Assembly: GCF_016863535.1 (NCBI RefSeq)
Contig: NZ_BOPB01000037.1
Coordinates: 1-56,793 of the forward strand
Direction: 5' to 3'
Length of the DNA: 56,793 nt
Source of the DNA: Micromonospora lutea
GTDB lineage: Bacteria; Actinomycetota; Actinomycetes; Mycobacteriales; Micromonosporaceae
In this document: positions 48,934-56,793 of the stretch, piece by piece
Layout of the letters: every line of letters starts with the position of its first letter
Position numbering within the stretch: the first letter of the stretch is position 1
Translations under genes and position numbers: made by a program
Notes under the pieces: generated by a model
Told to the model about the DNA's origin: nothing
Database searches by the model: none
Seen by the model: only the letters and a program-made list of their open reading frames with translations

Positions 48934-50406
48934 TCAGCCGGTGGTCGACTCCGGTGCCCCGCGCCGTGCCGCCTCGGGTCCTGGTACCGCTGCGTCCGGT
49001 CGCTGGTGCGGCGGGGCGACCGGTGCGGTGTCCGCTGGTGCGCTCGGGGTGCCACCGGCTCCGGGAACCAGCCGGTCGGCCGCTCCGGTGACCTGCTGCA
49101 ACGCGACGCGGGCCAGCACCTGCTGCAAGGTGACCGTCCGTTCGGAGCGGCCCCGTCCGATGAAGCTGACGAACCAGTGCAGCACGGCGGTGACCCGGTT
49201 CTTGAAGCCGACCAGGTACAGCAGGTGCACGGCGAGCCAGAGCAGCCACCCGGTGAAGCCGGAGAGCCGCAGTCGGCCGATGGTGGCCACGGCGGAGAAA
49301 CGCGAGATGGTGGCCATGCTTCCCTTGTCGCGGTACCGGAACGGCTGTCGCGCCGGCTCTCCGCGTACCTGCCGGATGATCTGCCGCGCCGCGTGCTGCC
49401 CACCCTGGATCGCCACCTGGGCGACGCCCGGCAGCCGGTCCAGCGCCATCAGGTCACCGACGACGAACACCTCCGGGTACCCGGGCAGGGTGCAGTCCGG
49501 CTCGACCTTGACCCGTCCGGCCCGGTCGGTCTCGGTGCCGGCGGCAGCCGCCAGCCGCGCTCCGAGCGGCGATCCCGACACCCCGGCCGCCCAGATCTTC
49601 GTCATGCAGCCGATCCTGCTCCGCTGACCGTTGCCGTCGACCAGATCGATGCCGGCGTCGTCCACACCCACCACGGTGGTGCCCAACGACACCTCGACGC
49701 CGAGTCGGCGCAGCTGCCGCAGTGCCTTGGCGGACAACTGCTCGCCGAACGTGCCGAGAACCGAGTCGGCCGCGTCCAGCAGCACGATCCGTGCCTTGCG
49801 TGGGTCGATCCGCCGGAACTCGCCCGGCAGGGTCCGGTGCGCCAGCTCGGCGATCTGCCCGGCCATCTCCACGCCGGTCGGTCCGGCGCCGACCACCACG
49901 AAGGTCATCCACCGCTCGACCGCCGCCGGGTCGGTCTCCAGTTCCGCCAGCTCGAACGCCCCGAAGATCCGCCCGCGCAGCTCGAGCGCGTCGTCGATGC
50001 TCTTCATCCCGGGAGCGTGCTCGGCGAACTCGTCGTGGCCGAAGTACGACTGGGCTGCGCCGGCCGCGACGATGAGGCTGTCGTACTCCGTGGTGAACGT
50101 GGTCAGGGGCGCGTTCGCGGTGATCGTGCGGCGCTCCAGGTCGATGTCGGTGACCTCGCCGAGCAGGACCTCGACGTTGCGCTGGCGGCGCAGGATCTCG
50201 CGAGTCGCCGGTGCCACCTCGCCGGGGGAGAGGATGCCGGTGGCGACCTGGTACAGCAGCGGTTGGAACAGGTGGTGGGTGGTCCGCGCGACGATCGTCA
50301 CGTCCACCGGCGCGCGGCGCAGTGCCTTCGCCGCGAAGAGACCGCCGAAGCCGGAGCCGACGATCACCACCCGATGTCGTCGTCCACCGGTCTGAGTGCC
50401 GTTCAC
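48934..50406 (-). CDS. ndh: Type II NADH dehydrogenase
   Basis: This is a 490-residue flavoprotein. The FAD-binding motif VVIVGSGFGGLFAAK is near residue 13, with PLLYQVATGILSPGEVA next. The NADH-binding motif VVVGAGPTGVEMAGQIAEL is near 170, and VFVVGDLMAL closes the FAD site. KGSMATISRFSAVA and a hydrophobic WLLWLAVHLLYLVGF segment (about 390-410) anchor it to the membrane. It passes electrons from NADH to menaquinone without pumping protons. The start is GTG 50406 with GGAGG. The last 50 residues are a proline/alanine-rich tail not needed for the fold. Confidence 0.93.
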   Translation of the reverse strand: MNGTQTGGRRHRVVIVGSGFGGLFAAKALRRAPVDVTIVARTTHHLFQPLLYQVATGILSPGEVAPATREILRRQRNVEVLLGEVTDIDLERRTITANAPLTTFTTEYDSLIVAAGAAQSYFGHDEFAEHAPGMKSIDDALELRGRIFGAFELAELETDPAAVERWMTFVVVGAGPTGVEMAGQIAELAHRTLPGEFRRIDPRKARIVLLDAADSVLGTFGEQLSAKALRQLRRLGVEVSLGTTVVGVDDAGIDLVDGNGQRSRIGCMTKIWAAGVSGSPLGARLAAAAGTETDRAGRVKVEPDCTLPGYPEVFVVGDLMALDRLPGVAQVAIQGGQHAARQIIRQVRGEPARQPFRYRDKGSMATISRFSAVATIGRLRLSGFTGWLLWLAVHLLYLVGFKNRVTAVLHWFVSFIGRGRSERTVTLQQVLARVALQQVTGAADRLVPGAGGTPSAPADTAPVAPPHQRPDAAVPGPEAARRGAPESTTG

Positions 50407-50904
50407 CTGTCCTCCGTCTCGGTCGAGGGGCATGCTCGCGTGATTGTCCGCCGCGCTGGCGCCGGGTGATTCGCGGGAGTCCGGCGTAGACCAGCGACCG
50501 TAGCGTGCTCTCGGCGGTGTCCACCCGGTCCGCGATTCACCATCGACTCGCCTCCTGGACCAGATCTGGCGGATCCCACGCGCCTCGATCCGCCCTCGTG
50601 AACCCGTACCCGGACGTCTGACCGACAAACTGCCTGGCGAGTCAGCACGTGGCCGAGCGCAGGAAAGCAACACCTTCGTCCTAGGACGGCTCCGGTGCCT
50701 GCTGCCTGGCCTCCGCATCCGGGCCGGCTGACGGCCCCGTCCCGACCAGCGCGGGACGTCCGCAGGCCAGGGAGACCTTTCACAATTCTGTCAGGACGCG
50801 GTCCAGCACCGCCACGTCCGGCAGAGTGGCGGCGACAGGTGCAGACACAGGCCTGTCGCCCGAACGGTTGCCGTGCCCGGCCGCTGGCATGAGAAGGGTA
50901 GGCG
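50407..50904. other. Gene-free stretch between ndh and the second ABC operon
   Basis: About 500 bases separate divergent genes. Minus-strand frames here (for example 50403-50783) are rich in Gly/Arg and look like antisense shadows, not proteins. The region should hold both promoters, but no clear consensus, repeat or RNA was recognised. Confidence 0.5.
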
Positions 50905-51648
50905 TTGACCGTGACGCGTCACCGCACCAGCCGTTCGAGCACGAGCCCACGGACGGACGAGCCGGTCATCCAGGTGCGTGGCGTGGCGAAGACGTATCCC
51001 GTTCCAGGTGGTGAGTTTCCCGCGCTCGGCGGGGTGGACATCTCGGTGGACGCCGGCGAACTCACGGCCGTGGTGGGCCGGTCGGGCAGCGGCAAGACGA
51101 CACTGTTGAACCTGCTCGCGGGGATCGACCGGCCGACCGCCGGGGAGATCTGGGTGGCCGGGACCGCCGTGCACGAGGTACCCGAGACCAAGCTGGCGGC
51201 CTGGCGGGGTCGCGCGGTCGGACTGGTGTTCCAGTTCTTCCAGTTGCTGCCGACGCTGACCGTCGCCGAGAACGTGATGCTGCCGATGGACTTCTGCGGC
51301 ACGGTCGCGGCGCGCCGTCGCCGGCCACTCGCGTTGGAGTTGTTGGACCGCGTGGGGATCGCCGAACACGCTGACAAGGTGCCCGCCGAGCTGTCCGGCG
51401 GACAGCAGCAGCGGGCGGCGATCGCCCGGGCACTGGCCAACGACCCGCCGGTTCTCCTGGCGGACGAACCAACCGGCAATCTCGACAGTGCCACCGCCGG
51501 GTCGGTGCTGGAACTGTTCCGGGAGTTGGCCCACGGTGGCAAGGCCGTCGTGATGGTCACCCATGAGCGGGACCTTTCCGGGTACGCCGACCGGCTGGTC
51601 ACGTTGGCCGACGGTCGGGTGGTGGAGGACGTGGTGGTTTCGACGTGA
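50905..51648 (+). CDS. ABC transporter ATP-binding protein (MacB/LolD-like)
   Basis: This 247-residue ATPase has Walker A GRSGSGKTT near 58, Q-loop VGLVFQFFQLLPTLTVAENV, signature ELSGGQQQRAAIARAL, Walker B VLLADEPTGNLDSATA and switch VVMVTHER. All are intact. The start is TTG 50905 (AAGGG 6 bases upstream) or GTG 50911. The permease gene overlaps its stop (TGATG). It powers the FtsX-type permease that follows, probably for peptide or lipid export or stress signalling. Confidence 0.9.
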   Translation: MTVTRHRTSRSSTSPRTDEPVIQVRGVAKTYPVPGGEFPALGGVDISVDAGELTAVVGRSGSGKTTLLNLLAGIDRPTAGEIWVAGTAVHEVPETKLAAWRGRAVGLVFQFFQLLPTLTVAENVMLPMDFCGTVAARRRRPLALELLDRVGIAEHADKVPAELSGGQQQRAAIARALANDPPVLLADEPTGNLDSATAGSVLELFRELAHGGKAVVMVTHERDLSGYADRLVTLADGRVVEDVVVST

Positions 51649-54029
51649 TGCGCCCCCGGACGGTGAAGATGTGGCGGGACCTGTCCGCCGCCCGGGGCCG
51701 GGTCGCGCTCATGATCCTGGCGATCGCGGTGGCCATGTCCGGTGTCGGCGCGCTCCTCATCGCCCGTACCGTGATCGTCCGGGAGGCCGCGGCGGCCTAT
51801 GCCGGCACCAATCCGGCGAGCGCGACCCTGGAGGTACAGGGCGGCGTCGACGCGGCCCTGCTCGCCCAGGTCCGCACCCGACCCGGTGTGACGGACGCCG
51901 CGGCGCGGCAGACCGTGCTGACCCGGGTCCGGGTCGGTGACCAGTGGCGTCGCATGCTGCTGTTCGTCATCGCGCCGGATGACCCGATGCGGGTGGCGAA
52001 GCTGCGGCTGAAGTCCGGCGCCTGGCCGCCCGCCGACGGTGAGCTGCTCATCGAACGCACCGCAGAGCCGGTCCTCGACGCGGCAGCCGGCGATCGTCTG
52101 GCGGTCGCCGGCCCTTCCGGCGCGACCACCGAGGTACGGGTCTCCGGCACCGTCTACGACGCCGCGTTGGCCCCGGCCGCACAGGAGAGCACCGGCTACG
52201 GCTATCTCACCCCGGCCGGGCTGGCTCGGCTCGGCTTCACCGCGTCGGCCGACGAGTTACGCATCGTCACGCCCGAGCGGGACGAGGCAAGTGTGGAGGC
52301 GACCGCGACCGCCGTCGCGGCATGGCTGACCGCCCAGGGCCGCCAGGTGCGGCTGATCCAGGCACCTCCGTACCAGCATCCACACCACAGCCAGTCCGAA
52401 ACGATCACAGGCATGTTCCTGGCGTTCGCCGTGGCAGCCCTGATTCTCGCCGGGGTTCTGGTGGCGGCGACCCTCGGTGGGATGTTGGCGGCACAGACCC
52501 GTCAGATCGGCATCATGAAGACCGTCGGTGCGACGACCGGCCAGTTGCTGCGGGTGTACCTGGGAGCGGTTGCCGTGATCGCCGCGACCGCCACCGTGCT
52601 GGCCGTCGGTCCGGCGCTGCTGGCCGGGTACGGGCTGACCGGGCTGGTGGCCGAGATGCTCAACGTCGAGATCGCCAACCGGGTGACGCCGTGGTGGGTG
52701 CCTGCGAGTTATCTCGCCGCCGGGCTCGCGATTCCACTGGCGGTGGCGCTCGTACCGCTGGTACGCGCGGCTCGGATCACCGTACGGACCGCGCTCGACG
52801 AGCACGGGGCCGGCACCGGGGTGGGCAGTCGGCGCAGCGATCGGTGGCTGACCCGGCTGCGCGGTGGCCGACTCAGCACCCTCGCCCTGCGCAATCTGCT
52901 GCGCAACCGGGGTCGGCTGGTGCTGACGCTGGCCCTGCTCGCCGCCGGTGGTGCCATGTTCACCAGCGGGCTCAACAGCTCCGCTGCCTGGCGAAGCTGG
53001 GTCGACGACGGCATGGCCCGGCGCGCCTACGACGCGCAGCTGCGGCTCGCCTCATCGGCACCGGTCGACACCATCACCGGGGCCGTGAACGCCGTCGACG
53101 GCGTGGTCGCGGCGGAACCGTTCGTCTCGCTGGTGGCCACGCCCGCGACCGCGGACGGACGCATCGAGGTGCAGCGCACCTACCCCGACGACGGGCACGG
53201 CCGATTCCTGCTCGCCGCGCTACCCGTGCCCACTCGCATGGTCGACTTCGACGTCACCGCCGGCCGCTGGTTGGGGGCCGGGGACATCGACGGTGTCGTG
53301 CTGAACCAGAGCGCCGTGTCGCGGCTCGGCGATCCGCGCGTCGGCGACGACGTCTATCTGGCCGTCGACGGGGTGGTGGGGAGGTGGCGGCTCGTCGGCA
53401 CCGTCGCGGAGGCCGGGGGACCGGCCACCGCGTACACGAGCCCGCAGAGCGTGAGCCGGTTCGTGGAGCCGGGGACCGCCAACATGCTCCACATCATCAC
53501 CGTCGGCGACACCGCGACCGTGGCCGGTCAGGTGGAGGCGGCACTCGACTCGGCTGGGGTGGTGGTCGGTGAGTCAATGCTCACCGAGGACCTTCGTACG
53601 GCGATCGACGAACACGTGGCCATCTTCATCGGCACCCTGCTCGCGCTCGCCACGCTGATGGCGGCTGTCGGCGTCCTCGGGTTGGCGGCCACGATGAGCA
53701 TCACCGTGACCCAACGCACCCGCGAGTACGGCGTCATGCAGGCCATCGGTGCCCGTCCCGCCACCATCCGCCGCATGGTCGTGCTCGAAGGCACCCTGAC
53801 CGGCCTGCTCGGCTCACTTGTGGCGATCGCTCTCGGAGTGCCGCTGTCCGCCCTGGTCGGCGAACTGCTCGGCAGGATCTCCTTCGGCCTGCCACTGCCG
53901 CTGCACCTCGCACCTGGTGGCCTCGTCGCCTGGCTGGTGCTCTCGGTCGCCGCAGCGGCCGTGGCGACGCTGGTCGCGGCCCGCCGAGCCGCCCGGCTGA
54001 CCGTCCGGGAGACCCTCAGCTATCAGTGA
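51645..54029 (+). CDS. ABC transporter permease, FtsX/MacB type
   Basis: This 794-residue permease has an N-terminal helix (VALMILAIAVAMSGVGALLI), a large extracytoplasmic region, and FtsX bundles at about 245-375 (LAFAVAALILAGVLVAATLG, coupling loop RQIGIMKTVGATTGQ) and 660-785 (REYGVMQAIGARPATIRR, then WLVLSVAAAAVATLVAARR). A transverse helix NRGRLVLTLALLAAGGAMF lies near residue 420. It is translationally coupled to the ATPase. There is no kinase/regulator here, unlike the transporter at 30.4 kb. Confidence 0.9.
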   Translation: MMRPRTVKMWRDLSAARGRVALMILAIAVAMSGVGALLIARTVIVREAAAAYAGTNPASATLEVQGGVDAALLAQVRTRPGVTDAAARQTVLTRVRVGDQWRRMLLFVIAPDDPMRVAKLRLKSGAWPPADGELLIERTAEPVLDAAAGDRLAVAGPSGATTEVRVSGTVYDAALAPAAQESTGYGYLTPAGLARLGFTASADELRIVTPERDEASVEATATAVAAWLTAQGRQVRLIQAPPYQHPHHSQSETITGMFLAFAVAALILAGVLVAATLGGMLAAQTRQIGIMKTVGATTGQLLRVYLGAVAVIAATATVLAVGPALLAGYGLTGLVAEMLNVEIANRVTPWWVPASYLAAGLAIPLAVALVPLVRAARITVRTALDEHGAGTGVGSRRSDRWLTRLRGGRLSTLALRNLLRNRGRLVLTLALLAAGGAMFTSGLNSSAAWRSWVDDGMARRAYDAQLRLASSAPVDTITGAVNAVDGVVAAEPFVSLVATPATADGRIEVQRTYPDDGHGRFLLAALPVPTRMVDFDVTAGRWLGAGDIDGVVLNQSAVSRLGDPRVGDDVYLAVDGVVGRWRLVGTVAEAGGPATAYTSPQSVSRFVEPGTANMLHIITVGDTATVAGQVEAALDSAGVVVGESMLTEDLRTAIDEHVAIFIGTLLALATLMAAVGVLGLAATMSITVTQRTREYGVMQAIGARPATIRRMVVLEGTLTGLLGSLVAIALGVPLSALVGELLGRISFGLPLPLHLAPGGLVAWLVLSVAAAAVATLVAARRAARLTVRETLSYQ

Positions 54030-54065
54030 GCCGTTGCGGGCGGGCGGAGGCACTATCGTGGCGGC

Positions 54066-54560
54066 GTGCACATCCGTTTCGACGTACCAGCCGATCCCGC
54101 CTATCCGGGCCGCGTGGCCGCCGCGCTCAGCAGTGCTCAGCAGCGCAGGTACAGCTACATCGGCGCGGTGCTGGTGACGGTCGGTGCGATCGGTCTCGTC
54201 GTCTCGCAGGGGTTCGGGTGGGGTGACCAGACCCGGCCCCTCTGGATGGCGATGGTCGTGGGCGGCCTGCTGGCGTTGCTGTACTGGCCGTGGCTGCGGC
54301 TGCGCGCACGACGCCGTTCCAGTGGCTACGCCGTCGAGGGTGGCTACGACATCACCGAGGACAACATCATGATGCGGAGCGGCTCGGAGTCCGGTGGCAT
54401 CGCCTGGGACGGGGTGTCCCAGGTGAGGTCCACCCCTGAGTTCTGGATCGTGTACGTGGGGCGGATGCCGGCGACGGTGATCCCACGCCGCCTGATGTCC
54501 GCCGAGGACGCTGAGACGTTGCGTGCGTACCTGGTTGCTCGTGGGCTGCTCACGTCGTGA
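54066..54560 (+). CDS. YcxB-like membrane protein
   Basis: This is a 164-residue protein. Two membrane helices (YIGAVLVTVGAIGLVVSQ and WMAMVVGGLLALLYWPWLRL) sit near the N-terminus, then a YcxB-type soluble domain follows with YDITEDNIMMRSGSESGGI, WDGVSQVRSTPEFWIVYVG and ATVIPRRLMSAEDAETLRAY. The fold is that of PH-like membrane proteins of unknown role. GTG 54066 follows the permease stop by 36 bases, so it is probably the third gene of the ABC operon. A strong terminator follows. Confidence 0.8.
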   Translation: MHIRFDVPADPAYPGRVAAALSSAQQRRYSYIGAVLVTVGAIGLVVSQGFGWGDQTRPLWMAMVVGGLLALLYWPWLRLRARRRSSGYAVEGGYDITEDNIMMRSGSESGGIAWDGVSQVRSTPEFWIVYVGRMPATVIPRRLMSAEDAETLRAYLVARGLLTS

Positions 54561-54591
54561 GTTCCGCTGTCGTGGGGCCAGGTGGTGGCTG

Positions 54592-54629
54592 CCGGGGTGT
54601 GCGGGTGCGACCACATCCGCACACCCCGG
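54592..54629. terminator. Strong bidirectional hairpin terminator
   Basis: CCGGGGTGTGCGG (54592-54604) and CCGCACACCCCGG (54617-54629) form a perfect 13-bp stem with a 12-base loop, between the convergent ends of the YcxB-like gene and the GH30 gene. Confidence 0.78.
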
Positions 54630-54644
54630 TGGAGCTGAGACTCG

Positions 54645-56363
54645 TCAGGGGGTGAGCACGACTGTGGAGATGCTGCGTGCCCCGACGTTGACGGAGACCT
54701 GGCCGCCGTTCACGCTGACCGACTGACTGGCCGCGTTCGCGTTCTGCGAGGTGAGGTAGTGCTCGGCCCGGGTGATGTTCTGCGGCACCTGGATCACGGC
54801 ATTGTTGACCGCGTTGGTCGAGCGGTTCAGGATCACCAGCGTGGTCTTGCCGCCGCCGGTGTAGGCGGTCACCTCCAACGGTGACGCCTTGGTGCTCTTC
54901 GTCAGGGCGACCCGCTGGTAGCCGGGACGGACGTACTTGGCGTACTGCGAGAAGGCGTAACCGCGCTTGAGCGGGGCACCGGCCGTGGTGCCGAAGGCCG
55001 CCTCGCCGTCACCGATGAAGGAGTAGTAACGCTTGCCGTACCACCAGACGTAGGCGGTCCAGTTGGCCTCCATCGACCGGTGCACCGTGCGCATGATGTC
55101 GTCGAGCGTCTCGTTCCAGACCGTCTGGTTGCCGGGGTTGCCCCAGATGTTGGAGCCGTTGCCGTCGGCGGCGTGCAGGTTCCACTCGGTCATCCACACC
55201 GGCTTGTTGTGCTGGTCGGCCAGGGGATAGGACCGCAGCCGGCCGGACTGCTCGGTGCCGTACAGGTGGCCGCCGATGTAGCCGATGTTGTTGCGGGCGG
55301 TCGTGTCGTTCAGGGTCGGGTCGGTGTAGGTGTAGTTCAGGTTCACCGCCTCGGCGACCATCAGCTTGGTGTTCTGCACGCGGGTGCCGTGGTCGCGTAC
55401 GAAGTTGCGTAGCTCGGTGCCGCTCCAGTCCATCGAGTCGTAGTCCGGGTGCCAGTCCGGTTCGTTCTGCACCGAGGTGACGTCGATGGTCACGCCCTGG
55501 TTGCGCATGTACTGGACGTAGCTGTTCAGGTGGTTCGCGTAGTCGGCGTAGCGGTCGGTGCGCAGCTTGCCGCCGTTGACTCGGCTGTTGTTGGTCTTCC
55601 ATTCCGCCGGTGCGGTCCACGGCGAGGCGAGGATCTTCACGTCGGATCCCGCGGACTTCGCCGTACGCAGGGCGTTGACCTGGGTGGACCACTCACCGGA
55701 GACCGGCGAGATGCCGGTACGCACGATGGACAGACCGAGCTGGTTGGCACCGAGCCCGACCAGGGTCTGCGTCTCGGCCGCCGACCAGGTGCCGCCCCAG
55801 ATCGGGGTGGCCGCGCCGAATCCGTCGACGGTCTGGTATCTGGTGGCGGTGTTGACCGTGATGTCCGCCGGGCCGGTCGGGGGAGGCGGAGTGGTCGGGG
55901 GAGGCGGAGTGGTCGTCGGCGGGGTGGTGGGTGTGGTGCCGCCGGTGCAGGTCACGCCGTTGAGGGCGAAGCTGGTCGGCGCCGGATTACTGCCGGACCA
56001 CGACCCGTTGAAGCCGAACGAGGTCGTGCCGTTGGTGGGGATGCTGCCGTTGTAGCTGACGTTGCGGGCGGTGACCGCCGCGCCATTCTGGGTCACCGTG
56101 CTGTTCCACGCCTCGGTGACGCGCTGCCCGGCGGCGTAGTCCCAGGTCAGCGTCCAACTGGTCACCGGATCACCGAGATTGGTGATGCCGACGTTGGCGC
56201 CGAAGCCGCCCTGCCACTGTGAGGAGACCGCGTAGGTCACCGAACAGCCCGCCGCCGCCGCGCCGGCCGGCAGGGCCACGGCGACCGCGGTCGATGCCAG
56301 GAGCACGGCGCCGACCGATGCCCGGGCGGCGTTGACTCTGAGTCTTCTCGTCACACGTTTCAT
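54645..56363 (-). CDS. Secreted GH30-family xylanase-like glycosidase with N-terminal CBM2
   Basis: This is a 572-residue secreted enzyme. The signal peptide is cleaved near residue 38. A CBM2 cellulose/xylan-binding module with its disulfide pair C40 and C139 comes next, then a Thr/Pro linker (about 143-163), then a GH30 barrel opening QTVDGFGAATPIWGG. The acid/base E301 lies in SVQNEPDW and the nucleophile E393 in VWMTEWN. WWYGKRYYSFIGDG resembles the region that reads glucuronic acid side chains in GH30_8 glucuronoxylanases, but exact specificity is uncertain. It breaks plant xylan outside the cell. It is divergent from another CBM2 protein across a CebR-like site. Confidence 0.88.
   Translation of the reverse strand: MKRVTRRLRVNAARASVGAVLLASTAVAVALPAGAAAAGCSVTYAVSSQWQGGFGANVGITNLGDPVTSWTLTWDYAAGQRVTEAWNSTVTQNGAAVTARNVSYNGSIPTNGTTSFGFNGSWSGSNPAPTSFALNGVTCTGGTTPTTPPTTTPPPPTTPPPPTGPADITVNTATRYQTVDGFGAATPIWGGTWSAAETQTLVGLGANQLGLSIVRTGISPVSGEWSTQVNALRTAKSAGSDVKILASPWTAPAEWKTNNSRVNGGKLRTDRYADYANHLNSYVQYMRNQGVTIDVTSVQNEPDWHPDYDSMDWSGTELRNFVRDHGTRVQNTKLMVAEAVNLNYTYTDPTLNDTTARNNIGYIGGHLYGTEQSGRLRSYPLADQHNKPVWMTEWNLHAADGNGSNIWGNPGNQTVWNETLDDIMRTVHRSMEANWTAYVWWYGKRYYSFIGDGEAAFGTTAGAPLKRGYAFSQYAKYVRPGYQRVALTKSTKASPLEVTAYTGGGKTTLVILNRSTNAVNNAVIQVPQNITRAEHYLTSQNANAASQSVSVNGGQVSVNVGARSISTVVLTP
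55875..55910. repeat. 18-bp tandem repeat in the GH30 linker
   Basis: GGTCGGGGGAGGCGGAGT occurs twice in exact tandem (55875-55892, 55893-55910). It encodes part of the Pro/Thr linker between CBM2 and the catalytic domain, so copy number could change linker length by 6 residues. Confidence 0.8.
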
Positions 56364-56548
56364 CGCTGATGTGCCCTTCAGGAGATGTGTGGTTGAGCCT
56401 GGGTGACGCCATCCGTCGCAACCTGCTGAGAACGCTCACTTTCCAGGGCGGGCCCGGGTTGCGCCGCCTCCCATGTGCGTCCGCCAACCTGGGTGGCCGT
56501 GGCTGCCAGCCGAATCGCGGTTGGTTGATCGACGATCTCCGATCGGTG

Positions 56549-56577
56549 TCTTGAGGGTGTGGGAGCGCTCCCGTAAT
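56549..56577 (+). promoter_or_regulatory. Sigma-70-type promoter of the CBM2 gene
   Basis: TTGAGG (56549-56554) and TAATAT (56572-56577) are separated by exactly 17 bases, a near-consensus vegetative promoter pointing to the gene at 56659. The spacer contains the CebR-like operator. Confidence 0.65.
56558..56571. promoter_or_regulatory. CebR-like operator
   Basis: TGGGAGCGCTCCCG matches the Streptomyces CebR palindrome TGGGAGCGCTCCCA at 13 of 14 positions. It lies inside the spacer of the plus-strand promoter and in the region shared with the divergent GH30 gene, so cellobiose-type sugars would relieve repression of both (inferred). Confidence 0.75.
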
Positions 56578-56658
56578 ATACACGACACGACTGTTAACGC
56601 TCACCTAACACTGATCAGCGTCAAAGTCGAATGGTTACCTCGGCCGGGAGGATGTCTC

Positions 56659-56793
56659 ATGTCCAGAACCAGACGCGTCAATGCCTGTCTGGCCTCATTA
56701 AGTGCCGCGCTGCTGGCCTCGACGGCGCTGGCCGTGGCGATGCCGGCGAGTGCCGCGGCGGCGGGTTGCTCGGTGAGCTACGCGGTGCCCTCG
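56659..56793 (+). CDS. Secreted CBM2-bearing protein, 5' end only
   Basis: The first 45 codons are visible before the window ends. A basic start (MSRTRRVNACLASLSAALLA) and hydrophobic core lead to an Ala-rich cleavage site, then GCSVSYAVPS, the opening of a CBM2 module almost identical to that of the GH30 protein. GGGAGGA stands 6 bases before the ATG. It is presumably another extracellular plant-polysaccharide enzyme, with a catalytic domain beyond the window. Confidence 0.82.
   Translation, partial: MSRTRRVNACLASLSAALLASTALAVAMPASAAAAGCSVSYAVPS

Noticed and set aside
50403..50783. 126-codon minus-strand frame upstream of ndh
   Set aside because: Composition is Arg/Gly-rich with no domain, and it overlaps the well-supported ndh start with its GGAGG.
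1..56793. tRNA, rRNA, CRISPR arrays, insertion sequences and att sites
   Set aside because: None was recognised on either strand. The only repeats found are the DUF397 direct repeat, the GH30 linker repeat and short palindromes.

Overview
The window is high-GC actinobacterial DNA. The gene families point to Micromonosporaceae (Micromonospora or a close relative). These include DUF5753/DUF397 pairs, CU044_5270-type proteins behind an ECF sigma factor, MAB_1171c-family membrane proteins, CBM2-bearing secreted glycosidases and a CebR-type operator. The genus is inferred from gene families and base composition, not from a search. No tRNA, rRNA, CRISPR array, transposase or phage gene was recognised.

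Layout. 0-5 kb: the tail of an upstream gene, a secreted protein of three internal repeats, a small hypothetical plus NADAR pair, a glycosyltransferase, and a diiron heme-oxygenase-like enzyme followed by a CDGSH iron-sulfur protein. 5-15.5 kb, all on the minus strand: a helix-turn-helix/TPR regulator with a tiny zinc-knuckle membrane protein, a tightly overlapping five-gene block (SWIM zinc finger, unknown 465 aa, VWA, MoxR-type AAA ATPase, DUF5682), then an ECF sigma factor with its CU044_5270 partner. 15.6-19.6 kb: a DUF5753/DUF397 regulator pair, an orphan UTRA domain between two copies of a DUF397 gene end, an SDR dehydrogenase and small hypotheticals. 19.6-24.1 kb, minus strand: an XRE regulator, an ImmA/IrrE metallopeptidase, a polytopic MAB_1171c protein and a DUF2236 oxygenase in one compact operon, followed by an aeRF1-type release-factor homologue.

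24.4-30.1 kb: a degraded-looking SAF-domain locus, a GNAT, a ThuA/Gfo-Idh-MocA sugar pair, a GH15 glucoamylase-like enzyme and a membrane protein. 30.4-37.2 kb: a histidine kinase/response regulator next to an ATPase/FtsX-permease ABC transporter, then a secreted serine hydrolase. 37.4-41.4 kb: a GNAT, a secreted protein and metE under a cobalamin riboswitch whose downstream RNA can hide the ribosome-binding site. 41.5-48.9 kb: a compact four-gene minus-strand operon (PaaK-like adenylating enzyme, CrtA/DUF4188-like protein, GNAT, Acg-type nitroreductase), a PIN-domain remnant, a winged-helix protein, a MerR-methyltransferase fusion and a phosphoesterase. 48.9-56.8 kb: a type II NADH dehydrogenase, a second ABC/FtsX transporter with a YcxB-like gene, and two divergent CBM2 enzymes around a CebR-like operator.

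The best candidates for under-described systems are the five-gene MoxR/VWA/DUF5682 operon (6773-14061), the XRE-ImmA-MAB_1171c-DUF2236 operon (20808-24033) and the PaaK-like four-gene operon (41490-45556). Smaller points of interest are the MerR-methyltransferase fusion, the direct repeats flanking the orphan UTRA gene, and the internally deleted PIN gene.
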